Part shown: positions 39,979 through 47,915 of the stretch, in pieces | Layout of the letters: every line of letters begins with the position of its first letter | Position numbering within the stretch: the first letter of the stretch is position 1 | Source: Lysobacteraceae bacterium | GTDB taxonomy: Bacteria > Pseudomonadota > Gammaproteobacteria > Xanthomonadales > Xanthomonadaceae | Assembly: GCA_026005075.1 (NCBI GenBank) | Contig: BPKJ01000001.1 | Span: 496,001-560,000 of the forward strand | Reading direction: 5' to 3' | DNA: 64,000 nucleotides | Position numbers and translations under genes: made by a program | The notes under the pieces: generated by a model | Database searches by the model: none | The model's input: only the letters and a program-made list of their open reading frames with translations | What the model was told of the DNA's origin: nothing

Positions 39979-40467
39979 ATGAAAAGCCTGATGCTCAGCA
40001 CCGCAACCGCGCTGTGGCAGGGCCTGATCCGGGAGGCCGAACAGCGCCGGCACCTCGCGCTTGGCGAGGATCTCGAGGCCTACCTGGTCTTTGCCCTGAT
40101 GCGCCACCTCGGCGATGCCCATTTGCCGGGCCGGATCATGGCCGAGGAATACCTGCGCGCCCACGAACGGCCGCTGCGGCCGGACCACCTGCGCGACGTC
40201 GGCGACCGCTGCTTGCTGCTGGCGGGCCTGTTCCCGCGGCTGGCGCGGCGGCGCAGGGTCGACACCGGCTACTACATCGACCTCGGCCGCGGCGCCTATG
40301 CCACCGCCGCGCGCCGCGCGCCCAGCATCGAGCGTTCGCTGTTCGGCCAGCTCGCCGAGGCCTTCGCCTCGCTGGTGGAGGTGCTGCAGGCGGTCCGCCC
40401 CGGCGCGGCGATGCAGGCGCTGCCGGTGACCGATCCGGCCCTCGCGAACCGGCGCGGGCTGCACTAG
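39979..40467 (+). CDS. hypothetical protein
   Basis: The 162-aa protein is not recognised. It is predicted mostly helical, Leu- and Arg-rich, with no signal peptide or membrane helix, and contains the run HLGDAHLPGRIMAEEYLRAHE. A strong GAGAGGAGG site lies 9 nt before the ATG, and codon use matches its neighbours, so it is probably a real expressed gene. Its stop overlaps the convergent metB stop region by 4 nt. A role in energy metabolism is not implied by its position. Confidence 0.75.
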   Translation: MKSLMLSTATALWQGLIREAEQRRHLALGEDLEAYLVFALMRHLGDAHLPGRIMAEEYLRAHERPLRPDHLRDVGDRCLLLAGLFPRLARRRRVDTGYYIDLGRGAYATAARRAPSIERSLFGQLAEAFASLVEVLQAVRPGAAMQALPVTDPALANRRGLH

Positions 40468-41663
40468 GCCCCGACCCGCACGCAGTCCGCAAGGGCCGCC
40501 TCCGCCGCCACCTGCGCGCGCTCCAGTGCGGCATCGAGGTCGGCGGCGAGGTCCTCCACCGCCTCGATCCCCACCGACAGGCGCAGCAGGCCCTCGGAGA
40601 TGCCGGCCGCGGCGCGGACTTCGGGGCTCATGGCGGCATGGGTCATGGTGGCGGGATGGGCGATCAGGCTCTCCACCCCGCCCAGGGACTCGGCCAGGGT
40701 GAACAGGCGAAGGCCGTCGAGAAATGCCCGCACCGCCGGCTCGCCACCGTGCAGCTCGAAGCTCAGCATGGCACCGAAGCCTTTCTGCTGCCGCCGCGCA
40801 AGGGCATGACCCGGGTGGTCCGGAAGACCGGGGAACCAGACCCGCTCCACCGCCGGATGCCCGTGCAGCCGGGCGGCCAGGACGGCTGCGTTCTCCTGAT
40901 GGACTCGTAGCCGCGCCTCCAGCGTGCGCAGGCCACGCAGGGTGAGGAAGCTGTCGAACGGACTGCCGGTCAGTCCAAGGCAATTGGCCCACCACAGGAG
41001 CTGCTGGTGAAGGTCCGGATCGGCGGCCACCAGCGCCCCGCCGACGACGTCGCTGTGGCCGTTGATGTACTTGGTCGTCGAATGCAGCACCAGATCCGCC
41101 CCGAAGTCCAGCGGGGTCTGCAGCGCGGGGGAAAGGAAGGTGTTGTCCACCAGCGCCAGCGCGCCTGCGGCATGTGCGGCATCGATCACCGCCTCAAGGT
41201 CGGTGATCCGCAGCAGCGGGTTGCTCGGTGTCTCGATCCACACCATCCGGGTCGGCCGCTCCAGCGCACGCGCCACCGAGGCAGGGTCGGTCAGATCGGC
41301 CACGACCAGCTCGAAGTGCCCCTTCCTGGCCAGGGCATCGAACAGCCTCCAGCTGCCGCCGTAGCCGTCATGCGGCACCACGAGGCGCTGCCCGGGTTCG
41401 AGAAGCTGCACCGCGAGGGTGATGGCGGCCATGCCGCTGGCGGTCACCACCGCACCGGCACCGCCCTCCAGCGCGGCGAGCGTGTCGGCGAGCTGGTCAC
41501 GGGTCGGGTTGCCGCTACGGCTGTAGTCGTAGCTGCGCTTGCGGCCATAGCCGGCGAAGCTGAAGTTGGTGGAGAGCACGAGGGGAGGCACCACGGCCCC
41601 GTACGCAGGATCACGATCGATGGCGGCGCGCACGGCGCAGGTGGCGGGAAGGGTCCGGGACAT
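40464..41663 (-). CDS. metB: cystathionine gamma-synthase / O-succinylhomoserine (thiol)-lyase
   Basis: The 399-aa Cys/Met-metabolism PLP enzyme has the Schiff-base Lys in LHSTTKYINGHSDVVGG, the N-terminal YSRSGNPTRDQL phosphate-binding segment, and the C-terminal substrate loop FTLAESLGGVESLIAHPATMTHA (read in parts). It joins an activated homoserine with cysteine or sulfide on the way to methionine. It follows metX by 14 bp and should be under the same riboswitch. The choice between gamma-synthase and thiol-lyase activity cannot be made from sequence. Confidence 0.92.
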   Translation of the reverse strand: MSRTLPATCAVRAAIDRDPAYGAVVPPLVLSTNFSFAGYGRKRSYDYSRSGNPTRDQLADTLAALEGGAGAVVTASGMAAITLAVQLLEPGQRLVVPHDGYGGSWRLFDALARKGHFELVVADLTDPASVARALERPTRMVWIETPSNPLLRITDLEAVIDAAHAAGALALVDNTFLSPALQTPLDFGADLVLHSTTKYINGHSDVVGGALVAADPDLHQQLLWWANCLGLTGSPFDSFLTLRGLRTLEARLRVHQENAAVLAARLHGHPAVERVWFPGLPDHPGHALARRQQKGFGAMLSFELHGGEPAVRAFLDGLRLFTLAESLGGVESLIAHPATMTHAAMSPEVRAAAGISEGLLRLSVGIEAVEDLAADLDAALERAQVAAEAALADCVRVGA

Positions 41664-41677
41664 GGGCGTGGCTCCGT

Positions 41678-42679
41678 CTACAAAGGGTGGAGGGTCTGGC
41701 GCAGCAGCCGATCGACCGGCTCCCGCTCCTTGAGAAAGGCGTCGTGGCCGAACATCGAATCGATGACCTGGCAGCCCACCGGCGCGGGCAGGCGGGCGGC
41801 CAGGGCCTCGACCTGCTCCGGCGGGGCCAGCCAGTCGCCACGTACCGCGAGCAGGGCGGTCGGCACGCGCACGGTGGCCGGATCGACCGCATGCAGGTCG
41901 ATCGATTCCGAGAGCCGCACGAAGGCGGTGGCGGTCCAGCGGGCGACGTAGCGGTCGCCGCAGGCCTCGAGGTAGGACTCCGCGGCGCAACGGACCCGCC
42001 CGCCCTCGATGCGCGGCGCCGCGTCGAAGCGTGCGGCGAACTCGCGCGGGGTCCGGTAGCTGAGCATGGCCAGCTGGCGCGCCAGCGACAGGCCGAGGGT
42101 CTCGGCGCACTGCAGCTGGCCCAGCGCCACGATCTGACGCTGCAGGCTGCGGAAGGCGGAGGCATAGGGATGCGGACGGTCGGCGGCGCTGAGCACGGCG
42201 ATCCGACCCACCCGCTGCGGATGGCGGGCTGCGAACTGCAGGGCGACCATGCCGCCGTAGGAAGCCCCCACGAAGCCGTGCAGGCGCTCGATGCCCAGCG
42301 CATCGAGGGCGCAGGCGATGGCATCGGCCTGATCGGCGGTGTCGATGGGGATGTCCAGTTCGCCGTCGGCACCCAGCCAGTCGAAGCTGAGCAGACGGAG
42401 CCGCGCAGGATCCAGCGCTCGCCCCGGCCCCACCACGTCCTGCCACCAGCCCGCGGCCGCGTTGCGGGCGTGCGCCACGACGTGGCGATGCGCCGAGATG
42501 CCGCCCGCGACCCAGACCGCAGGCGCCTTGCTCGGCCCCACCACCTCGATGCGCAGGCCGACCTTGCGCTCGCCCGCGTGACGGAAGCGCAGCCGGGTGG
42601 CCATGCCCCGGCATTCCGCCGGGGCCAGGGCGGCGGGCAGGTCCTGATCGGTCGGCGGCAGGCAATCGGCAAGGCTCAT
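41678..42679 (-). CDS. metX: MetX-family homoserine/serine O-succinyltransferase
   Basis: The 333-aa alpha/beta-hydrolase-fold enzyme has nucleophile Ser140 in GASYGGMVAL, the Asp in LLAVRGDWLAPPEQ and the His in MFGHDAFLKE. MetX-type proteins of this order acylate homoserine or serine with succinyl-CoA; which one applies here is open. ATG 42679 follows GAGGA by 7 nt, and that site is locked in a hairpin downstream of a SAM-I riboswitch, strongly supporting a role in methionine supply. It is first in the metX-metB operon. Confidence 0.92.
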   Translation of the reverse strand: MSLADCLPPTDQDLPAALAPAECRGMATRLRFRHAGERKVGLRIEVVGPSKAPAVWVAGGISAHRHVVAHARNAAAGWWQDVVGPGRALDPARLRLLSFDWLGADGELDIPIDTADQADAIACALDALGIERLHGFVGASYGGMVALQFAARHPQRVGRIAVLSAADRPHPYASAFRSLQRQIVALGQLQCAETLGLSLARQLAMLSYRTPREFAARFDAAPRIEGGRVRCAAESYLEACGDRYVARWTATAFVRLSESIDLHAVDPATVRVPTALLAVRGDWLAPPEQVEALAARLPAPVGCQVIDSMFGHDAFLKEREPVDRLLRQTLHPL

Positions 42680-42680
42680 C

Positions 42681-42719
42681 CCGCGGTCCTCGTGGTCGGG
42701 TCCATCGAGAAGGCCGCGG
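42681..42719 (-). promoter_or_regulatory. Shine-Dalgarno-sequestering hairpin of the metX riboswitch
   Basis: On the minus strand the arm at 42719-42709 (CCGCGGCCTTC) pairs with 42691-42681 (GAGGACCGCGG), 11 positions with one mismatch. This buries the GAGGA site of metX. A competing helix pairs 42759-42749 (GGTTGCGGGGC) with 42722-42712 (GCTCCGCGGCC). It shares bases with aptamer helix P1 and with the sequestrator, so the structures exclude one another. This is the expected layout for translational repression by SAM. Confidence 0.75.
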
Positions 42720-42757
42720 AGCGCTGGAGGCTGGATACCGGGGCGCCTGCCCCGCAA

Positions 42758-42876
42758 CCATCTTCCGGCCCGCCGACCAGGGGTCGGCCACCGCAGGACT
42801 TGGCACCGTCGCGCCACGTGCGTGGACGCCGGTTGCCCCGGCTTCAACGGGCCTGTCCCTCAGCCGGTCTTGATGG
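42758..42876 (-). ncRNA. SAM-I (S-box) riboswitch aptamer
   Basis: The minus-strand leader has the conserved S-box elements in order: ATCAAGA, GAGGGACAGGCCCGTTGAAGC (read in parts), CCGGGGCAACCGG and GGTGCCAAGTCCTGC. A perfect P4 stem (GCCGACC with GGTCGGC) follows, then GGAAGATGG. P1 pairs CCATC (42872-42876) with GATGG (42758-42762). SAM-I aptamers bind S-adenosylmethionine. The aptamer ends about 80 nt before the metX start, which fits feedback control of methionine synthesis. Confidence 0.95.
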
Positions 42877-42884
42877 ATGGGACG

Positions 42885-42936
42885 ATCCTAGACCCGGTCC
42901 GACGCCATGTCAATCGCTTCATACGCATGAAGCGAT
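42885..42936 (-). promoter_or_regulatory. metX promoter with adjoining palindromic operator
   Basis: On the minus strand a consensus TTGACA (42908-42913) and TAGGAT (42885-42890) are 17 bp apart. Transcription should start near 42878, 2 nt before the riboswitch. Directly upstream, touching the -35 box, is a perfect 10-bp inverted repeat ATCGCTTCAT-N4-ATGAAGCGAT (42913-42936), a likely binding site for a dimeric regulator of methionine metabolism. It also lies about 65 bp before prfC. Confidence 0.8.
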
Positions 42937-42999
42937 ACAATGAGCGACCGTGCCGCCGGGATCGGGTAGAATCCGCGCCCCCACAGCCGCCCTCCTCCC

Positions 43000-44604
43000 A
43001 TGTCCGACCACCTGCGCGAGACCCGGCGCCGGCGTACCTTCGCCATCATCTCCCACCCCGACGCCGGCAAGACGACGCTGACCGAGAAGCTCCTGCTGTT
43101 CGGCGGGGCGATCCAGATGGCCGGCTCGGTCAAGGGCCGCAAGGCCGCCCGCCACGCGACCTCCGACTGGATGGCGCTGGAGAAGGAGCGCGGCATCTCG
43201 GTGACCAGCTCGGTGATGCAGTTCCCCTACGCCGGCCGCATCGTCAACCTGCTCGATACTCCGGGCCACGCCGACTTCGGCGAGGACACCTACCGGGTGC
43301 TGACCGCGGTGGACAGCGCGCTGATGGTGATCGACGTGGCCAAGGGCGTGGAGGAGCGCACCATCAAGCTGATGGAGGTCTGCCGCCTGCGCGACACGCC
43401 GATCATGAGCTTCATCAACAAGCTCGACCGCGAAGGCAAGGACCCCATCGGGCTGCTCGACGAGATCGAGCAGGTGCTGGGCATCCAGTGCGCGCCGGTG
43501 ACCTGGCCGATCGGCATGGGTTCGCGCCTGAAGGGTGTGGTGCACCTGATCTCGGGTGAGGTGCACCTGTACGAACCGGGGCGGAACTTCACCCGCCAGG
43601 ACAGCACGATCTTCCCCTCGGTGGACGACCCCGGCCTGGCCGAGCGCATCGGCGCCGCGACCGTGGACGAGCTGCGCGAGGAACTCGAGCTCGTGCTCGG
43701 CGCCTCGCACGCCTTCGATCCTGACGCCTACCTCGCCGGCCGGCAGACACCGGTGTTCTTCGGCTCGGCCGTCAACAACTTCGGGGTGCAGCTGCTGCTC
43801 GACTTCTTCGTCGAGCACGCCCCGTCGCCCAGGCCCCGCGCCACCACCGCGCGCGAGGTCCGCCCCGAGGAGGAGACCTTCTCGGGGTTCGTGTTCAAGA
43901 TCCAGGCCAACATGGACCCGCAGCACCGCGACCGGGTCGCCTTCCTGCGCGTCTGCTCAGGCCACTTCGAGGCCGGGATGAAGGCGATCCAGGTGCGTAC
44001 GGGCAAGGAGGTCAAGCTGGGCAACGCGCTGACCTTCATGGCCTCGGACCGGGAGATCGTGGACGCCGCCTATCCCGGCGACATCATCGGCATCCACAAC
44101 CACGGCACGATCGCGATCGGGGACAGCTTCTCCGTCGGCGAACCGCTGCACTTCATCGGCATCCCGAACTTCGCGCCGGAGCTGTTCCGTCGGGCCCGCC
44201 TGCGGGACCCGCTCAAGCTCAAGCAGCTGCAGAAGGGCCTGGCCCAGCTGAGCGAGGAGGGCGCCACCCAGTTCTTCCGCCCGCTGATGTCCAACGATCT
44301 CGTCCTCGGCGCGGTGGGCAGCCTGCAGTTCGACGTGGTGGCCTACCGGCTGAAGGACGAATACGGCGTGGATGCCAGCTTCGAGCCGATGCAGATCGCC
44401 ACCGCGCGCTGGGTGCACTGCGACGATCCGCGGACGCTCGAGGAGTTTCGCGAGAGGAACGCGATGCACCTCGCCGTGGACGCCGCCGGCGAACTGGTCT
44501 ACCTCGCGCCCTCGAGGGTCAACCTCGAACTGGCCCAGGAGCGCTGGCCGAAGGTGCGCTTCGCGGCCACCCGCGAGCACGCCAGCGCCACCCCGCCGGA
44601 CTGA
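43000..44604 (+). CDS. prfC: peptide chain release factor 3
   Basis: RF3 is the translational GTPase that removes RF1/RF2 from ribosomes after termination. The 534-aa protein has the G1 motif HPDAGKTT, G3 [14 protein letters not shown] and G4 NKLDR, and the RF3-specific start [18 protein letters not shown]. The length is close to E. coli (529). It is divergent from metX. Confidence 0.97.
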   Translation: MSDHLRETRRRRTFAIISHPDAGKTTLTEKLLLFGGAIQMAGSVKGRKAARHATSDWMALEKERGISVTSSVMQFPYAGRIVNLLDTPGHADFGEDTYRVLTAVDSALMVIDVAKGVEERTIKLMEVCRLRDTPIMSFINKLDREGKDPIGLLDEIEQVLGIQCAPVTWPIGMGSRLKGVVHLISGEVHLYEPGRNFTRQDSTIFPSVDDPGLAERIGAATVDELREELELVLGASHAFDPDAYLAGRQTPVFFGSAVNNFGVQLLLDFFVEHAPSPRPRATTAREVRPEEETFSGFVFKIQANMDPQHRDRVAFLRVCSGHFEAGMKAIQVRTGKEVKLGNALTFMASDREIVDAAYPGDIIGIHNHGTIAIGDSFSVGEPLHFIGIPNFAPELFRRARLRDPLKLKQLQKGLAQLSEEGATQFFRPLMSNDLVLGAVGSLQFDVVAYRLKDEYGVDASFEPMQIATARWVHCDDPRTLEEFRERNAMHLAVDAAGELVYLAPSRVNLELAQERWPKVRFAATREHASATPPD

Positions 44605-44632
44605 GCCGGCTGCGGCCGGCCACGCGCCGCGC

Positions 44633-45106
44633 TCAGGAGTCGAAGCCGGCGCTGAACAGGCGTCCGGAATCCCTTTCCGCTGCGGCTTCCTGCGGCGCCT
44701 CGAACGAGGTGGTCAGGAGCGATGCACCCTCCTGGGCGGGCAAGGCCGGCACCGCAGACTCCTGCACCTGCCCGCGCGGCAGCACCAGCACCGCCGCGAA
44801 CGCAAGCACCGCGGCCAGCGCGAGCGCGACGCGCGGCAGGCGCGCCCTACGCCGGAGCGCCATGCTTTCCCTCTCCAGCCCGCGCGCGTCCGCGCGCAGC
44901 GCCAGCATCAGCCGGGCAAGGTCGGCGTTCCGGGCATCCTCGGCAAGGGCCGCCACGGCCGCCTCGCGATGCTCCTCGCGGGCGCCCTCTTCCAGCCCTT
45001 GCAGGGCCCGCTGCAAGGCCGTTGCATCGAGCGGGCGCGCCCCGGTGTGCTGCCGCCAGACACGCCGCAGCCGGAGCTCAGCGTCGGGATGGTTTTTCTC
45101 CGTCAT
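44633..45106 (-). CDS. membrane protein, probable anti-sigma factor
   Basis: The 157-aa product has a soluble helical N-terminal part, one transmembrane helix (VALALAAVLAFAAVLVLP, about residues 93-110) and a short presumed periplasmic tail. It overlaps the sigma-factor gene by 29 nt. That topology and overlap are typical of anti-sigma factors. No zinc-binding H-x3-C-x2-C motif is present, so it is not a ZAS-type protein and the assignment is by context. Confidence 0.65.
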   Translation of the reverse strand: MTEKNHPDAELRLRRVWRQHTGARPLDATALQRALQGLEEGAREEHREAAVAALAEDARNADLARLMLALRADARGLERESMALRRRARLPRVALALAAVLAFAAVLVLPRGQVQESAVPALPAQEGASLLTTSFEAPQEAAAERDSGRLFSAGFDS

Positions 45107-45662
45107 CGCGTTTCTCCCAGCCCTCGGCGCGCAGGCGCGCCTTGAGCTCGTCCAGTCCCCGGTAGACCAGCTTGCGTCCGGCGTCGAAACTCAGCCCGCA
45201 CAGCTCGGCCACCTCCGGGACGGTGAACCCCTGCAGGTACAGCTGCAGCGGCCGCCGCCGCCGCACCGGCAGGGCCTTGATCGCGGCGACCACCGCGGCT
45301 GCGAACTGCCCGTCCTCGGCCGCCTCGTCCGGCCGCGGCGCGGTCCTGCCGAGCCCGTCCAGCGCCAGCCCATCCGGCTCGTCCGGAAGCGCCTCGACGG
45401 GCCGTGCCTCGGACCGACGGACCGCATCGACCAGCACGCTGCTCACCGTCCTCATGACATAAGACGCAGGAAGGAGTGCATTCGGGTCACGCTGCAGCGT
45501 GGACCACAGGCGTATGCGCACCTCCTGCTCGACGTCATCGGGGTCGATGCCATGCCGCTCCAGCCGGTGGCGCGCGATCTCGGCGCGCACACGGGCCCCG
45601 AAACGCTCGATCAGGGCCCGGAGGGCCTGTTCGGACCGCGCGCTCAAGCTTCCCCCGCGCAA
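45078..45662 (-). CDS. ECF-type RNA polymerase sigma factor
   Basis: The ~194-aa protein has a sigma region-2 core (GIDPDDVEQEVRIRLWSTL) and a region-4 helix-turn-helix (YLQGFTVPEVAELCGLSFDAGRKLVYRGLDELKARL, read in parts). It lacks regions 1 and 3, as in ECF sigma factors. No ATG is available near the N-terminus; TTG at 45662 or a nearby TTG is used. The anti-sigma-like gene follows with overlap. Target promoters are not obvious. Confidence 0.78.
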   Translation of the reverse strand: MRGGSLSARSEQALRALIERFGARVRAEIARHRLERHGIDPDDVEQEVRIRLWSTLQRDPNALLPASYVMRTVSSVLVDAVRRSEARPVEALPDEPDGLALDGLGRTAPRPDEAAEDGQFAAAVVAAIKALPVRRRRPLQLYLQGFTVPEVAELCGLSFDAGRKLVYRGLDELKARLRAEGWEKRDDGEKPSRR

Positions 45663-45694
45663 GGCCTTCGGGGGCGCGATCCGGGCATGGCCTG

Positions 45695-46123
45695 TCAGCC
45701 GGTGATGTAGGCCTGGAGCTGGGCGATCTCTTCCTGCTGATCCTCGATCACCGCCTTGACCAGATCGCCGATCGAGACGACGCCCACCACCTTTCCGCCT
45801 TCGACGACCGGAAGGTGGCGGATCCGGTTCTCGGTCATCAGCTTCATGCAGCCGTGCACGCTGCGATCGGGGGCCACGGTCTTGACCTCGGGGGTCATGA
45901 CCTCGGAGACCAGCGTTTCGGAGGAAGACCGCCCGCGCAGGATCACCTTGCGCGCGTAGTCACGCTCGGAAATGATGCCGACCAGCTTGTCGCCTTCCAT
46001 GACCAGCAGGGCGCCGACCTCGCGTTCGGCCATCATCCTCACCGCATCCAGCACCGGAACGTCCGGCCGGATGGCGTGGATCGCTCCACCCTTGGCTTCG
46101 AGCAACTGCTTCACCGTGCGCAT
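45695..46123 (-). CDS. CBS domain protein, possible internal translation start
   Basis: A perfect AAGGAGG lies 6 nt before the in-frame ATG at 46123. Translation from there gives a 142-aa protein of two CBS domains (MRTVKQLLEAKGG ..., LVGIISERDYARKVILRG, RIRHLPVVEGGKVVGVVSIGDLVKAVI), a size at which stand-alone CBS proteins of this type are common. CBS pairs bind adenosyl ligands. It shares the frame of the glycosyltransferase gene, so both a fusion and this short form may be made. Confidence 0.7.
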   Translation of the reverse strand: MRTVKQLLEAKGGAIHAIRPDVPVLDAVRMMAEREVGALLVMEGDKLVGIISERDYARKVILRGRSSSETLVSEVMTPEVKTVAPDRSVHGCMKLMTENRIRHLPVVEGGKVVGVVSIGDLVKAVIEDQQEEIAQLQAYITG

Positions 46124-47116
46124 GGCGGCCTCCTTGATCTGCCCCTGCGATGATAGACCTGCCGGCGATGCTTGCGCATCCGCCGCCGGGCCGAGCGTCT
46201 CGGCAACGAGGTACAGCGGCCTGCCCTTGGCTTCCATGTACAAGCGTCCGAGGTACTCGCCGAGGATGCCGAGCGCCATCAGCTGCAGGCCGCCCAGCGC
46301 CAGGATGACCACCATCAGGCTCGGGTAGCCGGCGACCGGATCGCCCCAGATCAGGGTCTTGAGCACGACCCAGGTGCCGCCGGCGAAGGCAAGCAGTGCC
46401 GCCGCAAGGCCGAGGTAGGTGGCGACCCGCAGCGGCACCGTGCTGAACGAGGTGATGCCCTCCAGGGCGAGGTTCCAGAGCCGCCAGTAGTCGAACTTGC
46501 TGCGTCCGGCGTAGCGGGGGTCGCGGCGGTAGCCGACGGCACACTGGCGAAAGCCGACCCAGGCGAACAGGCCCTTCATGAAGCGCTGCCGCTCGCGCAG
46601 CTGGCGAAGGGCCTCCAGCGCCGGCCGTGCCAGCAGGCGGAAGTCGCCGGTATCCTCGGGGATCGGGGTCGGCGACAGCCGCCGCATCACGCGGTAGAAG
46701 CCCGCCGCCGTGGCCCGCTTGAGCCAGCTCTCGCCGGCACGCTCGAGGCGCCTTGCGCAGACGACCTCGAAGCCCCGCTCCCAGTGCGCCACGAGCTCCG
46801 GGATGAGCTCCGGCGGATCCTGCAGGTCGGCATCGATGACGACCACGGCGTCGGCACCCATGGCGGCATCCAGCCCGGCGGTAAGGGCCAGCTCCTTGCC
46901 GAAGTTGCGGCTCAGGCGAAGCCCCCTGATCCGCGGATCCGAAAGGGCCATCCGGGTAATGATCGCCCAGCTCGCATCCCGGCTGCCGTCGTCGACGTAG
47001 AGCACGCCGCTGTCGAGGTCGAGGCGGTCGAGGACCGCAGCCAGGCGGGCATGGAAAGCCTCAAGCACCCCGGCCTCGTTGAACACCGGCACGACCACCA
47101 CGAGACGTCTTCTCAT
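45695..47116 (-). CDS. GT2 glycosyltransferase fused in frame to two CBS domains
   Basis: The 473-aa frame starts RRRLVVVVPVFNEAGVLEAF, has the DxD-type region VVVIDADLQDPPE, and two C-terminal membrane helices (about residues 240-310). This matches bactoprenol-type (GtrB/ArnC-like) glycosyltransferases that load sugars onto polyprenyl phosphate. The frame continues without stop through a short linker into a complete pair of CBS domains (residue 332 on), which is unusual for this enzyme family. ATG 47116 overlaps the mtgA stop (ATGA). Either a real fusion or two genes with a lost stop codon is possible. Confidence 0.8.
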   Translation of the reverse strand: MRRRLVVVVPVFNEAGVLEAFHARLAAVLDRLDLDSGVLYVDDGSRDASWAIITRMALSDPRIRGLRLSRNFGKELALTAGLDAAMGADAVVVIDADLQDPPELIPELVAHWERGFEVVCARRLERAGESWLKRATAAGFYRVMRRLSPTPIPEDTGDFRLLARPALEALRQLRERQRFMKGLFAWVGFRQCAVGYRRDPRYAGRSKFDYWRLWNLALEGITSFSTVPLRVATYLGLAAALLAFAGGTWVVLKTLIWGDPVAGYPSLMVVILALGGLQLMALGILGEYLGRLYMEAKGRPLYLVAETLGPAADAQASPAGLSSQGQIKEAAMRTVKQLLEAKGGAIHAIRPDVPVLDAVRMMAEREVGALLVMEGDKLVGIISERDYARKVILRGRSSSETLVSEVMTPEVKTVAPDRSVHGCMKLMTENRIRHLPVVEGGKVVGVVSIGDLVKAVIEDQQEEIAQLQAYITG

Positions 47117-47838
47117 CGCATCCCATCCTGGGTCTGTCCATGCACGCGCGCAAGGCCGGCCACGCCGCCCAGCTGCCCGACCTGACGCTCGATCCAGCGG
47201 GCGCGGCGCAGCACGTAGGCGCTCGGCCGGGACGCGGAGAGGCGGTGCGGATTGGGCAGCACGGCGGCCAGCAACGCCGCCTGCCGCGGCTCGATGCAGT
47301 CGGCATCGCGACCGAAATGATGCCTGGCCGCAGCCTGCGCACCATAGACTCCCGGCGCGAACTCGGCCACGTTCAGGTACACCTCGAGGATCCTCTCCTT
47401 GCTCCACAGCGCCTCGATGCAGACGGTCAGCCCCGCCTCCAGCGCTTTGCGCAGCCAGCTCCGCCCCGGCCAGAGGAACAGGTTCTTGGCGACCTGCTGG
47501 CTGATGGTGCTGGCACCACGCCGGCCGCCCTCCGTCACCGCGTCACGGATGGCGGGAAGATCGAAGCCCGCGTGCTCGGCGAAACGCTGATCCTCGGCGG
47601 CGATCACCGCGATCTGCAGGTGCGGGGAGATGGAGGCCAGCGGCACCCACTCGTGCTGCAGCACCGGATCGTCCGCGCCCCGCTGGAGCAGGTAGCCCAG
47701 CATGAAGGCGCTGAGCGGCGGGTCCACCCAGCGCAGCACAGCGACCACCAGCCAGGGCAGCAGCACGAGGAGACCAAGCAGCCGCCACCACCAGCGTCTC
47801 CAGCGACCGCGCCCTCGCTTCGCCCTTGCCCTGGCCAT
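47113..47838 (-). CDS. mtgA: monofunctional peptidoglycan glycosyltransferase MtgA
   Basis: The ~241-aa GT51 enzyme polymerises lipid II without a transpeptidase domain. It has a basic N-terminus, one membrane helix (LLGLLVLLPWLVVAVLRWV), the catalytic Glu in IAAEDQRFAEHAGFD and the signature RRGASTISQQVAKNLFLWPGRSW (read in parts). ATG 47838 is preceded by GGGAG; a TTG at 47856 is less likely. Its stop overlaps the GT2 start. Confidence 0.94.
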   Translation of the reverse strand: MARARAKRGRGRWRRWWWRLLGLLVLLPWLVVAVLRWVDPPLSAFMLGYLLQRGADDPVLQHEWVPLASISPHLQIAVIAAEDQRFAEHAGFDLPAIRDAVTEGGRRGASTISQQVAKNLFLWPGRSWLRKALEAGLTVCIEALWSKERILEVYLNVAEFAPGVYGAQAAARHHFGRDADCIEPRQAALLAAVLPNPHRLSASRPSAYVLRRARWIERQVGQLGGVAGLARVHGQTQDGMR

Positions 47839-47915
47839 CCACGCTCCCTTCGCCAAGGCGGCCCAGTGTAGTCGGACCGAGGCCCGGCGCGGCGCTAGAA
47901 TGTCCGCCTGCCAAC

